Of a stretch of DNA of 32,693 nt, positions 1 to 7,859 are shown in pieces. The notes beneath the pieces are model-generated. The model had not been told where the DNA came from. It made no database searches and saw nothing but the letters and a program-made list of their open reading frames with translations. Positions within the stretch are counted from its first letter, which is position 1. Every line of letters starts with the position of its first letter. The DNA is from CAZHTF01 sp964535305. GTDB lineage: Bacteria; Planctomycetota; Phycisphaerae; UBA1845; Fen-1342. The stretch spans positions 1 to 32,693 of the forward strand of contig CAZHTF010000032.1 in assembly GCA_964535305.1 (NCBI GenBank). The letters run 5' to 3'. A program made the translations under genes and the position numbers.

Positions 1-1568
1 ATCTGCCCCTGCCAGCGCTGCGGGGCCCGCGCGATGGCGCGCTCCAGCAGGGCGACAAACTGCGGATCAAACTGCCGGCCCGATTCGCCGCGCAGCTCCG
101 CCAGCACGGTCGGAATCGCGCGGCTCGGGCGATACGTGCGGTCACAGGTCATGGCGTCGTACGCCTCGGCGACCGCCAGCGCCCGCGAGCCCAGCGGGAT
201 CGCGTCGCCCACCAGCGCGTCGGGATAGCCGCTGCCGTCGTAGTGCTCACGCAGAAAGCGGATAATCTCCACCTCCGCCGCGAAGACGCGCAACGGCTCG
301 AGAATGCGGCAGGTGGTCAGCGGCACCTGGCGAACGATGGCGGCCTCGGCGGCGGTCAACGGCGTGGGCTTGAAGAGGATCGCGTCCGGCACGCCGATCT
401 TGCCCAGGTCATGCAGCATGGCGGCGTTGATGGTGGCGACGCGCCGCGTGCGCGGCCAATCGACGCCTTCGAGCATCCACTGCGCATAGAGCGTCACGTT
501 TCGCGAATGCCAGGCTGAGTAGCAGTCGCGCGCTTCGAGCGCCTGCACCAGCGCGAACATGCTCTGCAGCGTCAGCTCCTTGCTGTGATGATCAAGCTTG
601 AAGATCTCCTTGCGCAGCCGGTCGACCTCGTGCGCATTGGTCGGTTCGCAGACTGGCGCGTCCGGCTGCAGCTCGTCGCAGCGCGTCACGCGATCGCGCC
701 CGTTGCGCTTGCTCTGATAGAGCGCCTGGTCGGCCAGGTTTACCAGCGCCGCCGCGTCGCTGGCGCGCGGATCCGTCGTGGCGGCTACGCCCAGCGACGC
801 GCGAACCGCGAAGCGCGCCGCCGCTGGAATGCGCACCTGCTTGGGCAGCGTCACGCGGATGCGCTGCGCCAGGCACTCGGCGTCATCGAGCGAGGTCTCC
901 GGCAAGATGATGGCGAACTCTTCGCCGCCGTATCGGGCCACCAGGTCGGTGTCGCGCACGGCGCGGGTCAGGTGTCTGGCGACGCCGCAAAGCACGTCAT
1001 TTCCGGCTTCGTGGCCGTGCGTGTCGTTGACGGCTTTGAAATGATCCAGGTCGATCATCAGCAGCGCCAGGCTGCCGCCGTAGCGGCGCGTGCGGGCGAA
1101 CTCGCGTTCGAGCACGTCGCAGAAGTGCGTGTGGTTTGCGACTTCGGTCAGGCCGTCGGTGGTGGCGGCGCGGCGCAGCCGCTCCTGCAGCCGCTGAATG
1201 CGCACGCCGTTGCGAATCTGGGCGGCGAGCTCTTCCGGGTTATAGGGCTTGTTGAGGAAATCGTCGACGCCGACTTCCAGCGCCTGGCGGCGCACGTCGC
1301 GTTCGCCAAAGGCGGTGATCGCCATGAAGTAGGCGCCTTCCAGCGCGCCATCTGCCCGCAGTCGGCGGCAGATCTCGATGCCGCTCATGCCGGGAAGCAT
1401 GATGTCGCAGATCACCACCCGCGGGCGATGCTGCTGCAGCAGCGCCCAGCCGCTCTCGCCGTCCCCGGCTTGCAGCACGCGGTAGCCCAGGTGCGACAGC
1501 CGTCGCGCCAGCAGGGCCCGCTCGTCGGCGTCATCTTCAATGACGCAGATTTCGAATGCCTGATCCAT
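1..1568 (-). CDS. Response regulator with REC, GGDEF and HD-GYP domains (3' end cut by window)
   Basis: A cytoplasmic two-component output protein predicted both to make and to break cyclic di-GMP. The 522 visible codons read, in order: a receiver domain (acidic pair E11-D12-D13, phospho-acceptor D55 in CDIMLPG, conserved Lys in NKPYNPEEL); a GGDEF domain with the intact signature RYGGEEF, so diguanylate cyclase activity is plausible; and an HD-GYP phosphodiesterase domain with MLHDLGKIG and EHYDGSGYP. The ATG at 1568 follows a GGGGAG Shine-Dalgarno. The frame is still open at the left edge, but the HD-GYP domain is nearly complete, so only a few residues are probably missing. No partner histidine kinase is visible. 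The EAL-type alternative is excluded by the HD and GYP motifs. Having both domains in one protein suggests that the phosphorylation state or a localised pool of c-di-GMP decides the net direction (inference). Confidence 0.93.
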   Translation of the reverse strand, partial: MDQAFEICVIEDDADERALLARRLSHLGYRVLQAGDGESGWALLQQHRPRVVICDIMLPGMSGIEICRRLRADGALEGAYFMAITAFGERDVRRQALEVGVDDFLNKPYNPEELAAQIRNGVRIQRLQERLRRAATTDGLTEVANHTHFCDVLEREFARTRRYGGSLALLMIDLDHFKAVNDTHGHEAGNDVLCGVARHLTRAVRDTDLVARYGGEEFAIILPETSLDDAECLAQRIRVTLPKQVRIPAAARFAVRASLGVAATTDPRASDAAALVNLADQALYQSKRNGRDRVTRCDELQPDAPVCEPTNAHEVDRLRKEIFKLDHHSKELTLQSMFALVQALEARDCYSAWHSRNVTLYAQWMLEGVDWPRTRRVATINAAMLHDLGKIGVPDAILFKPTPLTAAEAAIVRQVPLTTCRILEPLRVFAAEVEIIRFLREHYDGSGYPDALVGDAIPLGSRALAVAEAYDAMTCDRTYRPSRAIPTVLAELRGESGRQFDPQFVALLERAIARAPQRWQGQ

Positions 1569-1618
1569 CGCGTCTCCCCCCGAAGACGTACGACTCGAGC
1601 GAACGCCGCAATCGCGAC

Positions 1619-1814
1619 CTACGCGTATACGTCCAGCGCGGCCACGTTCCGCGCCAATTGTGCGGCGGCATCGTCAAAGCTGTCGGTGGCGGCCTGCGCC
1701 AACTTCTGCACGGTCTGCAGCGCCACGCCTGCGCAACAGTCGGCCGGCCGCGGCGAGTTGCACGCGCCCGACCCTCGCCGAGATGAACGACGCCACGATG
1801 GAATCGACGCTCAT
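1619..1814 (-). pseudogene. Frameshifted small motility-protein-like gene (putative YjfB-type)
   Basis: On the minus strand an ATG at 1814, preceded by GGAG at good spacing, opens MSVDSIVASFISARVGRVQL and continues as a helical Ala-rich peptide. That frame runs off into unrelated sequence. The next frame picks up a similar helix ending in QLARNVAALDVYA and a TAG at 1619-1621. The 196 bp are 65 codons plus one base, so one extra base near 1735-1715 explains the break. The joined peptide of about 64 residues resembles the short putative motility proteins (YjfB type) that I recall from Planctomycetes, which often end in a Leu-Asp-x-x-Ala type tail. That family call is from memory and tentative. 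It lies just upstream of the response regulator on the same strand. A sequencing indel would look the same as a real frameshift. Confidence 0.4.
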
Positions 1815-2067
1815 GCCCAGCGCTCCGCCGATCGACCGCGCCCCGTGCTGCGGTCATCCATAACATGCGAAACATCGATCCGCGCCGCGCGGAATTTCTG
1901 ATGCGGTTGCCGTTATCGGGATTGCAAAGAAGCGCGGCCGGCAAACGCTGCGCAATAGATTGCGGAAAACGCCGCGGAAGTGCTGCCAGGCGCAATCGGT
2001 CGGATAAGATCAAGGTGCCGCGCGACATGGTGATCTGGCGCGGTGGAAATGGCTTGATCGAGGATTT

Positions 2068-2748
2068 GTGGAACACGAAGCCCCGTCGATTCCGGATTGC
2101 GTGCCGGTGTTCCCGCTACCCCAAGTGGTGCTCTTCCCGCGGGCGGTGCTGCCGTTGCACATCTTCGAAGAACGCTACCGCGAAATGACGCGCGATGCGC
2201 TCGGCGGCGACGGCTTCATCGCAATCGCCCTGCTCAAACCCGGCTTCGAGCCGCACTACTACACGCCGCGTGCGCCGATCCACGAGATTGTCGGCGTGGG
2301 CAAGCTAATCGCATCGGAGAAGCTCGCCGATGGGCGCTTCAACGTCCTGCTGCAGGGCGTGGCCCGCGCGCGGATCCTGAGCGAGGTGCCCGGCCGCACG
2401 TACCGCGTGGCGCGCATCTGCTCGGTCGCCTGCGACGAGGCCCTGTGCAGCGGCTCACAAGAGGAACTCCGCAAGCGGCTGACACGCACCGTGCAGGAGG
2501 CCGAGAGCAGCGGCGGCGAAATGGTCGAGCACTGGCGACAACTCTGCGACGCTGACATCCCGGTCGGCGACGTGGCCGACCTGATCGCCAGCAGCGCCTG
2601 CGTAGACGCGGCGATCAAGCAATTCATGTTGGCCGAGCCGCGCGTCGGACGGCGCGTCGCCATGCTGGTCGAGCAACTCGAAACGCTGACAGCTCTCGCG
2701 CGGCAGCGCCGCCGCATGGCCCTGCACGGCCACGAGCCGAGCAACTAA
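2068..2748 (+). CDS. LON substrate-binding domain protein
   Basis: A 226-residue stand-alone protein of the LON N-terminal (substrate-binding) domain family. It lacks the AAA+ and Ser-Lys protease parts of Lon itself. The start of the domain is textbook: VFPLPQVVLFPRAVLPLHIFEERY, given here as residues about 14-37, followed by the conserved beta core around GVGKLIASEKLADGRFNVLLQG. The C-terminal half is helical and ends in a basic tail. Stand-alone LON-domain proteins are soluble and their role in bacteria is not settled; recognition of unfolded protein or peptide is the usual guess. The chosen start is GTG at 2068. Its possible Shine-Dalgarno GAGGA sits only 3 bases away, which is short, but an upstream ATG at 2049 meets a stop immediately. 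It is divergent from the response-regulator side, with about 250 bp of non-coding DNA between. Confidence 0.88.
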   Translation: MEHEAPSIPDCVPVFPLPQVVLFPRAVLPLHIFEERYREMTRDALGGDGFIAIALLKPGFEPHYYTPRAPIHEIVGVGKLIASEKLADGRFNVLLQGVARARILSEVPGRTYRVARICSVACDEALCSGSQEELRKRLTRTVQEAESSGGEMVEHWRQLCDADIPVGDVADLIASSACVDAAIKQFMLAEPRVGRRVAMLVEQLETLTALARQRRRMALHGHEPSN

Positions 2749-2965
2749 CGCTCGCGCTTGGGGCGTTGGCGCGACGCTCAGACTGAAATCGGAACGCGGC
2801 GCCACGAACAAGCCGCGCTCGAGGCGCCGGTGAGCGCGTGCCGCGCCGCTCGATTCGCGCGGAACGTCGGGCCGTGCCGGTGGCATTCTCCGCGCACGCC
2901 GCCCGCCGCGCGTTACGCTTCTGGGCCCGTGATCATCCAATGCATCAGAACCCGGAGAATCCGTC

Positions 2966-3850
2966 ATGTCGATTCCCGTCGCAGCCGATTCGTCGCCTGA
3001 TGCCGCGCTGGCCTTCGTCTGCTCCGAGATCTGGGGCGGGAACCGCCCGATCAATCGCCCGATACGCGCGCCCGGGATGCAGGGCAAGCTCTTTAGCAAG
3101 CCTTGCGGCGGCGGCAGCGGCGGCGACGTGCACTACGTCTCCGTCTGCGGCTCTGGCCTGCTCGCCAGGCTGTGCGTCGCCGACGTCGCCGGCCACGGCG
3201 AGACCGTCGCATGCGTCAGCCGCGAGCTGCACCAGCTTCTGCGGCAATATATGAATCACGTCGATCACCGCCGCGTGCTCACGGAGCTGAATCGGCGGCT
3301 GGAATCGAACGAGTCTTCGCGGATGACCACCGCCGCCGCGTTCACGTACTACCCGCCCAGTGGAAGCCTGACCTACAGCTACGCGGGGCATCCGCCGGCG
3401 TGGCTGTTTGACCGGGCCGCCAACCGCTGGGAGCGGCTGACGCTCGATCGGCCGGACGACGCTCCGCTGGTCAATGTGCCGCTGGCGATCAGCGACCAAA
3501 TCGCCTTCACCCGCGGGCGACGCCGTGTGCACGTCGGCGACCGGCTGCTGGTCGTAACCGACGGCGTGCTCGAGGCCCCGGCGCACGACGGAGAACTCTT
3601 CGGCGAGGAGCGCGTCGAGCAACTGCTCCAAGAGAACCGCGGGCTGGATTCCGTCGCGCTGAGCGACAAGCTGGTCGAAGCGCTGGTCGCGTTCACCGGC
3701 AGCACGCAGTTGGCACACGACGACGTCACGCTGCTGCTGCTGGAGTTTGTTCCAGGGCCGCACGGCCCGGCGATCTGGCATGCGATTCGCAATCGCATCG
3801 TCCGCCCGCGCGGCAACAGCGCCGCGCTGGAAGCCCGCGGCGCGATCTGA
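2966..3850 (+). CDS. SpoIIE-family PP2C-type protein phosphatase
   Basis: A 294-residue soluble serine/threonine phosphatase of the SpoIIE/RsbU class, which typically dephosphorylates an anti-anti-sigma (STAS) protein in partner-switching regulation. The metal-binding motifs are present in order: GGD at residues 52-54, DVAGHG at 73-78, the GHPP box in the middle, TDGV, and DDVTLL near the end. There is no sensor domain (no PAS, GAF, REC or membrane segment) before the catalytic domain, so the input must come from a partner or from the roughly 50-residue N-terminus. The ATG at 2966 is preceded by GGAGA with 7-9 nt spacing. No STAS or HATPase partner gene is seen beside it. The ending around IWHAIRNRIVRPRG is a short basic tail without a recognised domain. 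Confidence 0.9.
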   Translation: MSIPVAADSSPDAALAFVCSEIWGGNRPINRPIRAPGMQGKLFSKPCGGGSGGDVHYVSVCGSGLLARLCVADVAGHGETVACVSRELHQLLRQYMNHVDHRRVLTELNRRLESNESSRMTTAAAFTYYPPSGSLTYSYAGHPPAWLFDRAANRWERLTLDRPDDAPLVNVPLAISDQIAFTRGRRRVHVGDRLLVVTDGVLEAPAHDGELFGEERVEQLLQENRGLDSVALSDKLVEALVAFTGSTQLAHDDVTLLLLEFVPGPHGPAIWHAIRNRIVRPRGNSAALEARGAI

Positions 3851-3896
3851 CGCTGGAACCTGACCTCGCGGCTGTGGGAGCGGCGGCTTGCGCCCC

Positions 3897-3977
3897 GGCG
3901 ACGCCAACGACGACCTGCTCACCGACCAGCAGGACCTGGGCCGGGTGCTGGCCAACCGGGGCGCGACCTGCTGGTAG
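3897..3977 (+). pseudogene. Remnant of a dockerin/EF-hand-type C-terminal repeat
   Basis: The 26 codons before the TAG at 3975-3977 read GDANDDLLTDQQDLG and then RVLANRGATCW. This follows the planctomycete C-terminal dockerin-like repeat pattern GDxNxDGxTDxxDLGxxLANFGxTC very closely, including the terminal Cys. The Ca-loop Gly (DG) is replaced by DL, and the aromatic Phe by Arg. In the same frame an upstream TGA at 3861-3863 leaves no room for a protein, and no start with a Shine-Dalgarno is present. It therefore looks like the last scrap of a secreted-protein gene whose body has been deleted, lying between a phosphatase gene and the end of a pseudopilin gene. The match is by eye and short, so chance cannot be excluded. 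The rest of the 3851-4050 gap holds nothing recognisable. Confidence 0.5.
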
Positions 3978-4050
3978 CCGCAGCGTGAAGGAATGAGAGG
4001 GGCCGGCCGGCACGGCGCTGGCGCTGGTGATTATTCAAACGGGCAGGGAA

Positions 4051-4569
4051 TCAGTAGCGATCGAAACGCAGGCCCTGGCGATCCTGCTCGTCTGAATTGG
4101 CCGCGATGTAGCCGGTCTCGATGTTCACGATCCAGCCCGCGGGCGTCGAAGGGTCGAACGTCGGCGCATGCTCGCCGGCGATCAGGTGAAAGCGCTGAGC
4201 GCTGTTGCGGTCCTTGCTGACCGGGCAGGCCGGCACGCCGTGCACCAGATACGGACCGAATCGATACGTGTCGCTGCGTACGTCGGAGACCTGTCCGGCC
4301 TTGTTCGTGAAACGCGTAAGCTGCAGCACAAACGCAGCCTCGCTCCCGGCGGGGGCGACATCGGACCGTGCCGCACGTTGCCCCGGATAGGCGCCGTGCT
4401 GGTAGTGGTAGCGGTCGATCGCCGTGCGCAGCACCGCCAGGTCGCGGCGGAGTTGCTTGGCAGGCGCGAGCACGCCCGCCGAGCTGAAACTCGGGATCGC
4501 GATCGCCGCGATCAGCCCGATGATGACCACCACGATCACCAGCTCAACCAACGTAAATGCGCGACGCAT
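4051..4569 (-). CDS. Type II secretion / type IV pilin-like pseudopilin
   Basis: A 172-residue protein with a classical class III prepilin leader: a short basic start (MRRA) followed directly by FTLVELVIVVVIIGLIAAIA. It would be cut by prepilin peptidase between A4 and F5, where Gly is more usual. Glu at mature position 5 is present. The rest is a GspG/PilE-like globular domain with a long alpha-spine continuation (LRRDLAVLRTAIDRYHYQHGAYPG) and a C-terminal beta part containing GWIVNIETGYI, typical of planctomycete GspG-like pseudopilins. The ATG at 4569 has GGAG 8 nt upstream. It starts 14 bp after the stop of the HD-GYP gene and is surely co-transcribed with it, which ties the pseudopilin to c-di-GMP signalling. 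It could serve a secretion pseudopilus or a pilus; the sequence alone does not decide. Confidence 0.88.
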   Translation of the reverse strand: MRRAFTLVELVIVVVIIGLIAAIAIPSFSSAGVLAPAKQLRRDLAVLRTAIDRYHYQHGAYPGQRAARSDVAPAGSEAAFVLQLTRFTNKAGQVSDVRSDTYRFGPYLVHGVPACPVSKDRNSAQRFHLIAGEHAPTFDPSTPAGWIVNIETGYIAANSDEQDRQGLRFDRY

Positions 4570-4583
4570 GAGCGCTACTCCAG

Positions 4584-5348
4584 CTAGACGCGGCCCAACG
4601 GCGCCGCGGCCAGAATCGCGGCGGCCGGCGCCAAAGGTGGACCGGGGGCGGCCTCACGCTGCCCGAGCGACGCGTGCAGATTCTCGGCGGATTCGCAGTG
4701 CAGCCGCTCGATCGCCAGCAGATATGCCCGCGTGATCTGCGGGTCGAGCGTCTGGCCGCGGGCCTGCTCCATCAGCGATCGTACGAAGCTCAGGTTCGCA
4801 CCGGCCTGCTCGCTGGCGCGCTCGAAGCCGTCCACCACGCGCAGGATGCGCCCGCCCAGGTCGATCTCTTCGCCGCGCTGCCCGAACGGATACCCGCTAC
4901 CGTCAAAGAGCTCATGATGCGCCAGCACCGCGGGCAGCGCTGGCGTGAACGCCTCAAACTCCCGCAGCAGCGCGTGTGCGATCTGCGGATGTTGTCGAAT
5001 CTGCGCACGCTCGGCGTCGCTGAGGTCATCGTTCTTGGTCAGCACGCTGACCGGCAGGGCCAGCTTGCCAACGTCGTGCAGCAGTCCCGCGAGCTCCACC
5101 GTCGCGACTTCCCGGGCCGACAGTCCCAATGCGCGGGCCGCGAGCCCCGCCAGCCGCGCGACACGTAGCGAGTGATTCGGCGCCACGCCGTCACGCGCGT
5201 CGACCGCGTGCGCCAGCGCGAAGGGATCGGGCTGGCCGGCGGACAGCTCGGTGCGCAGCATGAAACGCGCACGCCGAACGAGCGCGTCCAAGTCGAGCTC
5301 GTGCGGCAGCCCGGCCGGCGGCGGGTCGGGTTGAAAGCCACTGCTCAT
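4584..5348 (-). CDS. HD-GYP domain c-di-GMP phosphodiesterase
   Basis: A 254-residue soluble protein that is essentially one HD-GYP domain with an unrecognised N-terminus of about 40 residues. Motifs seen: NHSLRVARLA (residues 58-67), LLHDVGKLALP with H91-D92, a second His in RQHPQIAHALL, HHE at 144-146, and DGSGYP at 149-154. The expected metal ligands are thus in place and hydrolysis of c-di-GMP is likely. The ATG at 5348 follows GAGGA. It is the first gene of a two-gene unit with the pseudopilin 14 bp downstream. The C-terminal 25 residues are Ala/Pro-rich and probably disordered. A second HD-GYP, fused to REC and GGDEF, lies 3 kb away on the same strand. Confidence 0.92.
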   Translation of the reverse strand: MSSGFQPDPPPAGLPHELDLDALVRRARFMLRTELSAGQPDPFALAHAVDARDGVAPNHSLRVARLAGLAARALGLSAREVATVELAGLLHDVGKLALPVSVLTKNDDLSDAERAQIRQHPQIAHALLREFEAFTPALPAVLAHHELFDGSGYPFGQRGEEIDLGGRILRVVDGFERASEQAGANLSFVRSLMEQARGQTLDPQITRAYLLAIERLHCESAENLHASLGQREAAPGPPLAPAAAILAAAPLGRV

Positions 5349-5525
5349 GAAGTCCTCGTGTCGGAATTGATCCGGGGTTCACGCCGACGCAGGATCGCCC
5401 CAGTGTCTTCATCGCCCGAGCCGCCACACGCAATTCGCAGCCGCGTCGGATTTCGGCCTGCGGCGCGCGGCGCGTGGAAATTTCGGACGAGCGCCGCAGG
5501 ACTGATAAGCGAAGTCCGGACCGAC

Positions 5526-6410
5526 TCAGTCCGCGATCGTTCCCGGCCAATCGTCGCGCAGCAGCCGCGAGAGCGAGCGATCGGCGAGGATTCGTCCGCC
5601 CGTCTGGCAACCCGGACAATAGTTGGTCTCGTTTTCGGCGTAGCGAATGCGCTGCACGCGCTGGCCGCACGCCGGGCAGGCCTGCCCGAATTTGCCATGC
5701 ACCGCGAACTCTGTCCGAAACGCGGTGATGTCGCCGGGACCGGGGAAACGCGACGCGAACCGTCGCCCGAGCGTCTCGATCCAGTGCGTCAGCGTGTCAC
5801 GCGTCGCGCTGAACAATCGCTCCGTTTCCGTTTCGGTCATTCGCGAAGTCAGTTGCAGTGGCGAAAGCCGGGCTGCGTGCAGAATCTCATCCGCGTATGC
5901 GTTGCCGATGCCATCGAGGATGTGCGGATCGGTTAGAGCGCGCTTGAGCGTGTGATTTTGCCGGGTCAGCGCGGCGCGGAACTCGTCGAGCGCGCAGCCC
6001 AGCACACTCAGGCCGGCCGGATCGTGCGCGCGCAGCGCCGGCTGGCTCGAAGCTGCCGGGAAAGATTGGCCTGGCGACGCTCGCGTTCACCAGCGGCGCG
6101 TTGCACCTAGTCGAGGCCAGTCAGAAAAAGCGCGCGGCGCTCTACGTGGTCGCAGGCAGCGCGGCGCCCAGCGAAATCGCCCGGCGATCATCAGGTGAAA
6201 GATGACGTACAGATCGCCTTCGAGTGCCAGCACAAGGCGCTTTCCCAGGCGCGACACACTCTGCACCAATCGCCCGTGGGCCGCTTCTGGCGGCGGCTCG
6301 AATGTGCGTAACACGAATGGACTTACGATTCGAATGTGCTGAAGCTGATGACCGCCCAACACGCGCGTTAGCGCGACGCGATAGGTCTCGATGTCAGGCA
6401 ATTCCGGCAT
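5526..6410 (-). pseudogene. Fpg/Nei-family DNA glycosylase gene with an internal 121-bp inversion
   Basis: The family excises oxidised purines using the N-terminal Pro and Glu. The 5' part reads MPELPDIETYRVAL and onward to FHLMIAGRFRWAP, with catalytic P2 and E3. The 3' part reads ALRAHDPAGL, through TRQNHTLKRALTDP and GIGNAYADEIL, to a zinc finger CPAC...CPGC and the tail. Between them the minus strand gives stops and nonsense, but the plus strand over 6041-6161 encodes exactly the missing piece: SKLPGKIGLATLAF, TSGALHLVEASQKKRAALY, VVAGS. Flipping that segment back between the 6-bp repeats restores one 294-codon frame with no stop. As sequenced, the protein would end shortly after residue 80, losing the zinc finger and the helix-two-turn-helix. 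The ATG at 6408-6410 is sound. No other damage is visible, so the event is recent, reversible, or an assembly artefact. Confidence 0.9.
6035..6167. repeat. Inverted segment bounded by 6-bp inverted repeats GCGCCG/CGGCGC
   Basis: GCGCCG at 6035-6040 and its reverse complement CGGCGC at 6162-6167 bracket 121 bp (6041-6161) whose coding sense is opposite to the surrounding Fpg gene. In the restored orientation the left junction reads Trp-Ala-Pro-Ala-Gly-Ser-Lys and the right junction Gly-Ser-Ala-Ala-Leu-Arg, both natural for the family. The frame is kept because the shared repeat bases complete the codons. The repeat does not extend: the flanking bases 6034/6168 and 6041/6161 do not pair. Six bases is shorter than typical site-specific inverton repeats, so a one-off microinversion by template switching or end joining is more likely than a phase switch (inference). 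Confidence 0.85.
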
Positions 6411-6587
6411 GGATCGTCACCGAGGACGACTGATCGAGCGGGTCGCACGAGTTTTTCTGACGGTTGTATCTGACGCGCCAGCCGAACGCCACGAGATCCA
6501 CGTCGGCGACGATGCCGCCCGCGGTTGGTGCGGCACGCCGATGAAGCACCGGGAAAGTGGCCCCCACTTTTGATTGGAGTATTTCAG

Positions 6588-7688
6588 ATGTTTGCTCGCA
6601 ACTTCCGCAACGTGTGCGCTCTCGCGGCGACAGCTGTCGGCGGCGTCGCCTTGGCGCAGATCGACATCGGCGCCACCGGCACGCCCAAGGCCTCGCGCAG
6701 CCCCGCGTCGGTCTCTGCCGGCCTGCTCTCGATTGTGACCAGCAATGCCCAGCAGCAGATCGAAATCACCGTCGGACCCGTCGCCGGTGAGGTCAGCGTC
6801 AGCGGCGTCTCCGGGATCGACTCGAATTCGGTCTTTACCGGAATCACCGACATCACGCTGCTGACCGGAACGCGCTTTGACTACGTCGAGTTCCGCATCC
6901 AGAGCGACGTCGTTCCGAACATCACGGTCGGCACGGGCCGCGGCGATTCTGACGTTAAGTTCATCTACGAGCTGCCCACCTCGCTGCAGGTTGTCAGCTC
7001 GAGCGTGACCGTCAATGGCGGCACGGGCAATGACAAGGCTGATTTCTACGTCCTCAACGCCGGTCCGGGCTTCACGGCACAGTGGACGGTCAACCACGGC
7101 GCAGGCAACAACGAGTCGACCGCCAGCGTGAACGCCCTGAGCGCCAGCGATCTGATCGACATCGCCTACACCGGCGTGACGGGCGCGGGTCAGGACAAGC
7201 TGGAATTCCAGGTCACTGCTGACGCCACCACGCTGAACCTGGCCGTGAATGGCCAGCTCGGTGGCAACGACGACACGGCCAATCTGAACGTCCTGGGCCT
7301 GAACCCGCTGGCCGCCGCCAGCTTCAATCTGGGTCTTGACCTGGGCGCCGGCAACGACGCTTCGAACTTCGAATACGTCAACATCGGCTCGAGCGTCAGC
7401 CTGAACGGCCGCATCGCGGGCGGCGACGGCTTCGACACCGCGGTCGCCAAACTCGAGAGCGACGGCAGCGTCAGTCTGGAAATGGACGGCGGTGCGGGCA
7501 ACGACCTGCTCGACATGTCCTTCAAGGGCACGCTCGACGGCGCGCCGCGACTGCTGGGCGGCAGCGGCGACGACGAGCTCAAGATCGTCGTGGACGGCCC
7601 GATCCTGATGACGCCGTTCCTCGATGGCGGCCCGGGCATCGACAAGGCCACCGGATTCGGCACGATCATCAACTGCGAGATTTTCTAA
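6588..7688 (+). CDS. Secreted protein with RTX-like GGxGND repeats
   Basis: A 366-residue exported protein. The start chosen is ATG 6588 with GGAG 8 nt upstream. It gives a clear signal peptide, MFARNFRNVCALAATAVGGVALAQ, cut after Ala-Gln or nearby. An in-frame ATG at 6525 would bury this signal. The mature part is a beta-rich, low-Cys chain rich in Asp, Asn and Gly, with scattered glycine/aspartate motifs: GGTGNDKAD, GAGNDASNF, GGAGNDLLDM, GGSGDDELKI and GGPGIDKATGF. These are spaced as in haemolysin-type (RTX) calcium-binding beta rolls but are less regular than true nonapeptide arrays. A surface or periplasmic calcium-binding protein is the best guess; no enzyme domain is visible. A strong terminator follows, so it is a single-gene unit. 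Confidence 0.82.
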   Translation: MFARNFRNVCALAATAVGGVALAQIDIGATGTPKASRSPASVSAGLLSIVTSNAQQQIEITVGPVAGEVSVSGVSGIDSNSVFTGITDITLLTGTRFDYVEFRIQSDVVPNITVGTGRGDSDVKFIYELPTSLQVVSSSVTVNGGTGNDKADFYVLNAGPGFTAQWTVNHGAGNNESTASVNALSASDLIDIAYTGVTGAGQDKLEFQVTADATTLNLAVNGQLGGNDDTANLNVLGLNPLAAASFNLGLDLGAGNDASNFEYVNIGSSVSLNGRIAGGDGFDTAVAKLESDGSVSLEMDGGAGNDLLDMSFKGTLDGAPRLLGGSGDDELKIVVDGPILMTPFLDGGPGIDKATGFGTIINCEIF

Positions 7689-7741
7689 GCGAAGTTTGGT
7701 CGTAGCGAGCCAGGCGTCGCCCCCCACGCCGGCTCGCCCAG

Positions 7742-7781
7742 CGGCTGCCCGTCGGAGACGACGGGCGGCCGTGTTTTTTTT
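7742..7781 (+). terminator. Rho-independent terminator
   Basis: A 12-bp stem (7742-7753 CGGCTGCCCGTC with 7760-7771 GACGGGCGGCCG, one G-U pair) closes a 6-nt loop GGAGAC. It is followed after two bases by eight T at 7774-7781. It ends the secreted GND-repeat gene and separates it from the ECF sigma gene 78 bp further on. Confidence 0.88.
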
Positions 7782-7859
7782 CCAAACAGCGGACGCCCGC
7801 GCGGCACGCTCCAGACTGCGGGGCTGCGGCGTCTTTCAGGCCAAAGTAGACTTCAAGCC

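Noticed and set aside
585..1901. 438-codon plus-strand frame across the response-regulator gene
   Set aside because: The opposite strand has intact REC, GGDEF and HD-GYP motifs; this frame is an antisense shadow.
1951..1964. Palindrome CGCAAT-AG-ATTGCG upstream of the LON-domain gene
   Set aside because: Could be an operator, but 6-bp arms occur by chance and no second copy was seen nearby.
3726..4013. 95-codon minus-strand frame over the end of the phosphatase gene
   Set aside because: Low-complexity Ala/Gly/Arg sequence opposite a real gene, with no start signal.
6087..6410. Treating the Fpg N-terminal piece as a complete 107-residue gene
   Set aside because: The tail after FRWAP is non-family sequence produced by the inverted segment; the C-terminal domain continues further left.
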